The position numbers and the translations under genes were made by a program. Under the pieces are notes generated by a model. The model did no database searches. It saw nothing but the letters and a program-made list of their open reading frames with translations, and had not been told where the DNA came from. From Cylindrotheca closterium (Eukaryota; Bacillariophyta; Bacillariophyceae; Bacillariales; Bacillariaceae): DNA of 31,676 nucleotides. The DNA is taken from contig CAKOGP040001114.1 of assembly GCA_933822405.4 (NCBI GenBank), forward strand, positions 1 to 31,676. The letters run 5' to 3'. Within the stretch, counting starts at the first letter, position 1, and each line of letters begins with the position of its first letter. Positions 26,883 through 31,676 of this stretch are shown here, one piece after another.

Positions 26883-27750
26883 ATGAACTTTGAAAATCCT
26901 AATATATCCAACAGATCCGTCATGATAACTTCACCAGAATACATTACAGCCAAAGCTGCCAATGGAGCAAACTCGTCTGCCGCATACTTTATACAGTGGT
27001 TGCGAACCCAGACGGGGAATCCAGAGGTCAATCTGCACTATACCGTCCTATCCTATGAGATGACACCAACAAATGGAGACCTAGTTCAGGGCACTATCAG
27101 TAATCCAAAGGCAGAAGGTCTAAGACAAATCCACCGCCAAATACTAAGACTGTGATGAGAAACCTGACGTATTCAAACACCATACAAAGTCCAGTGCCTG
27201 GAGACAATCCTGTTGCTACTAGCCACACCCCATCTATTTCAGCGGACCCAATTACCCAGAGGGAGGACTTGCATTCTATTGTGCAACCTACCAATGTTGC
27301 AAAGTTAAGTGTGGACAAACTGGTTGAAGGAAATTCCATGGTTTCAAGGGATAGAAACAGATCCCTTTTCATTTTGGCACAGCAACATAAGCAACGAGCC
27401 AAAGTACTATCCCACTTCAGCCAATTGAGACCCAATGAAAAGGCAACACCTACGAAGGACAAGATGAGAAAACCTACTCCTCTCCAAATTGTAAGTCCAC
27501 CCCCAATGGGTCCTGGGGGTCTAGCCGCAACGCGACAAGCAGTTCATGCTGCCGCAGCTCCAATGATGAAGCAACAGTTTGGCCGTTTTACGTCCACATT
27601 GACTGTTATGGACCAATTGACACGCACTGAGTTCATTCACAACCAGCGGGAGGCCATAGAAGCAAAAGCTATCAAAGCAGTGTGCTCTAAATTTGTGAGA
27701 GCCAAAGCAATGCCTGGTGGTGTAGGGGATACTACAAAATTGTGTGGAGT
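26883..27750 (+). pseudogene. hypothetical protein gene, one frameshift
   Basis: ATG 26883 opens M-N-F-E-N-P-N-I-S-N-R-S, continuing to about 27115. There the natural frame switches to S-K-T-N-P-P-P-N-T-K-T-V-M-R-N-L and runs, rich in Ser, Thr, Lys and Gln, to about 27700 (A-I-E-A-K-A-I-K-A-V-C-S-K-F-V-R-A-K). No domain is recognised. The gene converges with the minus-strand protease-like gene and their 3' ends meet near 27700-27800. It may be a partner gene in the same mobile element or an unrelated host gene. Confidence 0.35.
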
Positions 27751-29034
27751 CGAATATCAAGCCATGAGTGCATGCTACTGCATGAGTATTTGTCCCATCC
27801 TTCACTTTAGGAACAAACACAACAAGCTCTTGTTGTGCCAAAGACTTCAAGCATTTGGTGACTCCCACCATCCCATCAAAGTGTTCCTTGGACTCCTTCA
27901 CGGATAATGGGGCCACTCCTTCAACAGAGACCTGCATCCAAGCTGCCAAAGACTTCAAGCATTTGGTGACTCCCACCATCCCATCAAAGTGTTCCTTGGA
28001 CTCCTTCACGGATAATGGGGCCACTCCTTCAACAGAGACCTGCACCCAAGCTGCCAAAGACTTCAAGCATTTGGTGACTCCCACCATCCCATCAAAGTGT
28101 TCCTTGGACTCCTTCACGGATAATGGGGCCACTCCTTCAACAGAGACCTGCACCCAAGCTGAGAGCCATTTGAATTGAGCGGTAGTCTTGTGATTGTTGA
28201 TATAGTTTCCATGACTTCTTGTGGAAGTCCAAGTAGTGCAGAGCATTTGCCAGAGAAAAACCAAGGCAACAATCGTTATCGCCTTGAACATAGGGAAGCA
28301 TTTTCATCTGGTCCCCATTTTTTTTGGAATTTGAGAAGACAGTGGTTCGGGGCAACATCCAAGTTGCTATCTCCCAGTGGAACAAAGAATGAGGGTTGAT
28401 TCATACCCCCAGAAGAACACCTTTCTCCATAAGCAATGCATTTTTCAACAAATCCTTTACCAAGATAATGTTTGACATAGGCAACTGTCACATTTGAATA
28501 AAAAATCCTGCTCTTTGTTTGAGATCCTAGCATAAGTCTGAATGTGAGTTCGGTTTTGTCTTCATTGGGTGGCTCATATCTGATCTTCCAAATTTTGCCA
28601 GTATTGCACTTTTGTGGGTTTGGCGCTTGAATGTTATGTTTTGTTAAGAATTCTGAAACATTATGGTCTACTGGGCCATATTGATCCTTCAATGCCTGAT
28701 TGTACTCGCTTCTATCCTTTTCAGTTTGATTCTGGAACTGCCTAGCTGATTCTTGACGTCCTTTGGGTTGCAACAATTTCTTGTCAAAATTACTGAGAAC
28801 TTCACCAAACTTTTCTCTAACCTCTTCAGACTCTTCAACTGCAAGGAAAGCTTGCAGCTCCTTCTTCAATCTCAGCTGTGATGCCCAACTTTGCTGACCC
28901 TCCTGACTGTCTGGTCTTCTTGTTCTCTTTGGTGAAGACGGCTTCCAATAGTCACAAGTTGACTCTTTGGATTCAGTGGATGGAGATTGTGGGGAATTTT
29001 TGCTGCAGCAGAAGCGGAAGGTTGTGGTGGTCAT
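27690..29034 (-). pseudogene. papain-like cysteine protease candidate with 36-residue repeats
   Basis: The N-terminal frame from ATG 29034 (about 250 codons) is charged and helical, then has F-T-like S-N-V-T-V-A-Y-V-K-H-Y-L. A frame change near 28285 leads to G-D-N-D-C-C-L-G-F-S-L-A-N-A-L-H-Y-L (Cys codons 28266-28271), the C-x-x-S-x-A-N-A-L type of cysteine-protease nucleophile segment. A frame change near 28150 leads into three 36-residue repeats, then V-P-K-V-K-D-G-T-N-T-H-A-V with the candidate His (27782-27784), and G-L-I-F-D-S-T. Cys then His-A-V then a hydrophobic strand is the order expected of papain-fold enzymes. Homologs occur, to my knowledge, as unannotated algal proteins. Upstream sequence ends at the copia A2 LTR, so the gene may be 5' truncated. 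Confidence 0.5.
27837..28160. repeat. 108-bp tandem repeat, three copies
   Basis: Units start at 27837, 27945 and 28053 (GCCAAAGACTTCAAGC...), differing by about one base. The period is a multiple of three, so the reading frame of the protease-like gene is kept through all three. High identity implies a recent expansion. Confidence 0.95.
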
Positions 29035-29074
29035 GGTGGTGGTTTGGCGGCAACAGCTGTAGATGGCTTCCCAT

Positions 29075-29587
29075 TGTTAGAATAAAGCAAAGTGTGCTCT
29101 ATTGTGAGTGCCTTTAGCGCTCAGAACAAACTCTCTGCAATCTAAATTTGTAATCGACTGTACAACACTTTCAACAACAATAGTTTTCCTGTGTCTAGGT
29201 ATACTTTGAGTGAGATTGTTCCTATTTGATTAATATTTGGCTTGAATTGATGATTCAATCACAAAAGTAAGTTTAACAATTTTCCCTTGGAAAATCCCTT
29301 GTTTACAGAACTTGATTTGACCTCTATGACAATTCTGTGTTGGATGCAGTACTTTGGGACATCTTGTATCATTCCCTACTGCATTGTACACAACATTGAT
29401 ATCTCACTTGTATAGGGTCATTCCCTTTTTGTGTGGATGTAGATTGTCCGACAGACTTGCCCGAGTCCGGCATACTTGTGGCAAATCCCGACATCACGAT
29501 CAAAGTCCGATTGTATGTGTCAAAAACTTTATACTTGAATAGTTTCTTTTTGGAACGTAAAAACTCATATTTCATCATATCCCAACA
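29075..29587 (-). repeat. 3' LTR of copia A2 (513 bp)
   Basis: TGTTAGAATAAAG at 29075 and CCCAACA at 29581-29587, matching the A1 LTR. The five bases outside (29070-29074) are CCCAT; the matching duplication would be off the window. Confidence 0.85.
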
Positions 29588-29694
29588 CACTCCTGCCATT
29601 GTGACAATCACCATTGGCAGCAATGGGACATGCTCTCATTCACTGTTAATTTTTTTTTGTATTTTCATTTTGAACATATACATACTTGTCTGAC

Positions 29695-31676
29695 CTAGTC
29701 CTGTGGACCAAGAATCAGATCCCTGAACTTGCGAAACTTCTCACCTTGCAATGGCTTAGTCATGAAATCCGCAATCATATCGTCAGTTGGACAGTATTTG
29801 ATCTTAGCATTTCCTTTCTCAACTTGATCTGTGATAAAGAAATATTGAATATTGATAGCTCGGCTTTGTTTGCCCGTGCTCTTGCGACCATTCTCTTCCA
29901 GTAGAATTGCGCTTGTGTTATCCTGATACAAGATATTTTTCTCGACCGGATACCCTTGCCACTTCATGAACAACTTTTTTTCCATAGTATCATCATGGCA
30001 ACATTGTCAACAGCAATCATTTCCGCTTCTGTACTGCTTCTGCTGTTTAGTTTTGGCTTCTTTGACATCACTTGAGCTGCACCTCGTCCAAAGGACAGAG
30101 TGCCGCCAGTATGGCTTTTCAAATCTGGATGCACCGCAAATGATGCGTCAATCATCCATTTAATGACTTGTAGTGATTCTGTAGAAAGTGTCAGGTGATA
30201 CAACAATGTACAAAACAAATATCGCATCATGCAAACACACTTCTTCCAATCAGACTCTGTAGGTTCTCAAACTCTTGAGGCAAGAATAGTAATTGTTGGA
30301 TGGATATCCAAACGAGCTCTCTTAGAGATATAAAGTCCCCTTGCAACAGTAGTATGGAAGATCTGACGGTACTCAGCACTGAGTAACTTCCCTTTACCAG
30401 CTTCCAGTAAATTGTTACCAGCTGGTGCTTCCTGCTTTGAATCCTTGTTGAACTTGATAGGAAAATCTTCCAACATGTTCTTGACATAGTCGTCCATGCG
30501 GATCTTGAGTTTTCCTTTCACCGAGAAATCCAAAGTCATTCCAAGATATCTTTGTATCTTTCCTCTGACAATTTTACATGCCTGGATTGAACCATATCTC
30601 ATGTTCAACCACTCAGCAAATTTGTCATTTACTTTCGGATCCATGTGACTTGACATAAGATTGTCAACACAAAATCTGATAGTTTGCTGTTTGTCATCAA
30701 CAACTTTGTTAGCAACACACGGGTCATGGATTGAAAACAAATCCCTTTGCCTCCAAATCACTTCGAAACTGATTATAGAATAGGAGGCTCGATCCCATAT
30801 ATAGCACGTAGTACCCGCACATAGATTACTTGCTTTCCGTTCTCTAATACAACGTATTTGCGATACTCTGGGGCCATGTCAATCAATATCTGGACCATCA
30901 TGCCAGTGATTTTCATGTAGACACATCTTCTCCTTCCTTAGCTTCAGGCATATAAGTTTGAATGAAAGCGTTAGGCACGTCCATTGTCATTATATCTCTA
31001 CCTTCGTGTGCATCAATAACACAAGTAGTGGTGATTGCTTCCTGCAAAGCAGTTGGACTTGCAGTGTCCTCTCACAATAACCATTCACGAGTTGCATCGC
31101 CTCAGTATACTAGACGACCTTTAATTAATTGTCTTTTCAAATTGCTTTTCTGCGAGTAACATCATCGCTGATTGGGCCTTCTTTTGCTCAGACGCGGTCA
31201 TGTCTTTCACAAATTCGGGAGTAAAACAATCTCTCAGGAGCATTTGTCTCAATTCCTTATCCACAGCATCCTTCCCATCATCACCAAATTTTATTCAGCC
31301 CTTGATTGATGTAATGCTGTTGGATGAAGTTCAGACCTTTGTCAGCATCAAACTTGGCCACGATCTGCGTCATGCAACGAGCGATCAGGGTCAGAATAGC
31401 GTCGTGCTCTTCATAATCAGCTTTCATCTCATTCCCAATCTGTTGGAAACATAGATTGTGCTGTTCTTTCAGCATCCTATTGTTTCGCTCAGCGGTAGGC
31501 TCCTGGTCTTTAGCTGCAGTCCGGTCAATAGTAAAACCCATATCGTCCTTGAGAGGAATGAACGCCCGATCACACTTGATGATCTTGACTTGAAAGCCTG
31601 CCTTGTTGTAGCGGCGGAATATCTTATCCAATGCTTCAAATACAGGGTCAGTCTTCAGGTTCTGCACGGGAATACA
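29695..31676 (-). pseudogene. copia A2 pol: integrase, RT and RNase H, inactive
   Basis: Integrase C-terminal half (F-I-P-L-K-D-D, T-A-E-R-N-N-R) comes first. Then the pre-RT segment K-F-G-D-D-G-K-D-A-V-D-K-E-L-R-Q and E-K-Q-F-E-K-T-I-K-G-R, and RT with D-A-H-E-G-R-D-I-M-T-M-D-V-P-N-A-F-I-Q-T. Relative to fragment A3, an 8-base deletion near 30790 breaks the frame. The catalytic box is C-V-D-N-L rather than H-V-D-D-L (Asn codon at 30660-30662), which removes a metal-binding Asp. The RT tail has K-R-A-R-L-D-I-H-P-T-I. TGA at 30267-30269 precedes E-P-T-E-S-D-W-K-K. RNase H has W-M-I-D-A-S-F, S-S-T-E-A-E-M and L-Y-Q-D-N-T-S-A, with a shift in a T-run near 29975. It ends at 29695, about 108 bases before the LTR. 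Confidence 0.8.

Larger units (their letters stand above)
29075..31676 (-). mobile_element. Ty1/copia retrotransposon copy A2 (5' part outside the window)
   Basis: Minus-strand integrase (from the window edge to about 31440), linker and RT (31300 to about 30270), RNase H (30266-29695), then the 3' LTR. It is the pol half missing from A1, so the two copies together show the full family. Confidence 0.85.

Noticed and set aside
27855..28178. Plus-strand 107-codon repeat protein
   Set aside because: Any strand of a 108-bp repeat free of stops gives such an ORF. The minus frame links to recognisable Cys and His motifs, the plus frame to nothing.
27521..28291. A single 256-codon minus-strand gene
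   Set aside because: Its 5' end is out of frame with the Cys motif and its last 60 codons are Cys/His-rich shadow opposite a better plus-strand frame. I treat the middle part as the protease-like gene.

Overview
The window looks like a transposon-dense stretch of a microalgal nuclear genome, most likely a diatom. The basis is several lineages of Ty1/copia-type retroelements with diatom-style pol motifs (for example D-V-P-N-A-F-I-Q-T in the reverse transcriptase and D-S-H-A-D-T-C in one protease), DDE DNA transposons, one short AT-rich GT-AG intron, and no bacterial operons, tRNAs or rRNAs. The species cannot be fixed from the sequence.

Layout, left to right. 1-430: a reverse-transcriptase scrap of copia family A between 44-bp direct repeats. 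846-1340: diverged tandem repeats. 1340-5050: family A copia copy A1 on the minus strand (5' LTR, gag-protease, integrase), abutting a plus-strand copia pol fragment C (5094-6595) that has lost its YVDD box. 6841-10141: an apparently intact piggyBac-like transposon with TTAA duplications, whose single long protein fuses a CCHC knuckle and a DEDDh (DnaQ-type) exonuclease to a DDD piggyBac transposase. 10994-13931: a broken DDE transposase. 13885-14977: two small uncharacterised coding regions. 15070-15890: short tandem and dispersed repeats. 15900-17500: a host-type gene in decay with one recognisable intron. 18300-25198: family B copia remains on the minus strand, with two 226-bp LTRs, a long RT/RNase H reading frame, and a recurrent ~130-bp repeat (X) at its breakpoints. 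One X copy is interrupted by a 1.28-kb TIR element (Z, 22624-23903) that carries three consecutive triple-arm hairpins. 25402-26285: another TIR element (Y) with 22-bp subterminal repeats. 26883-29034: two convergent unknown genes, one resembling a papain-like cysteine protease interrupted by three 36-residue repeats. 29075-31676: a second family A copy (A2) with its 3' LTR and pol, truncated by the window edge.

Most elements are dead. Stops, frameshifts and CpG-to-TpG changes are common, which fits methylation-linked decay of silenced transposons. The exonuclease-piggyBac element is the exception: open frame, matching ends and matching target duplications. It and the hairpin-array element Z are the two most unusual objects in the window.
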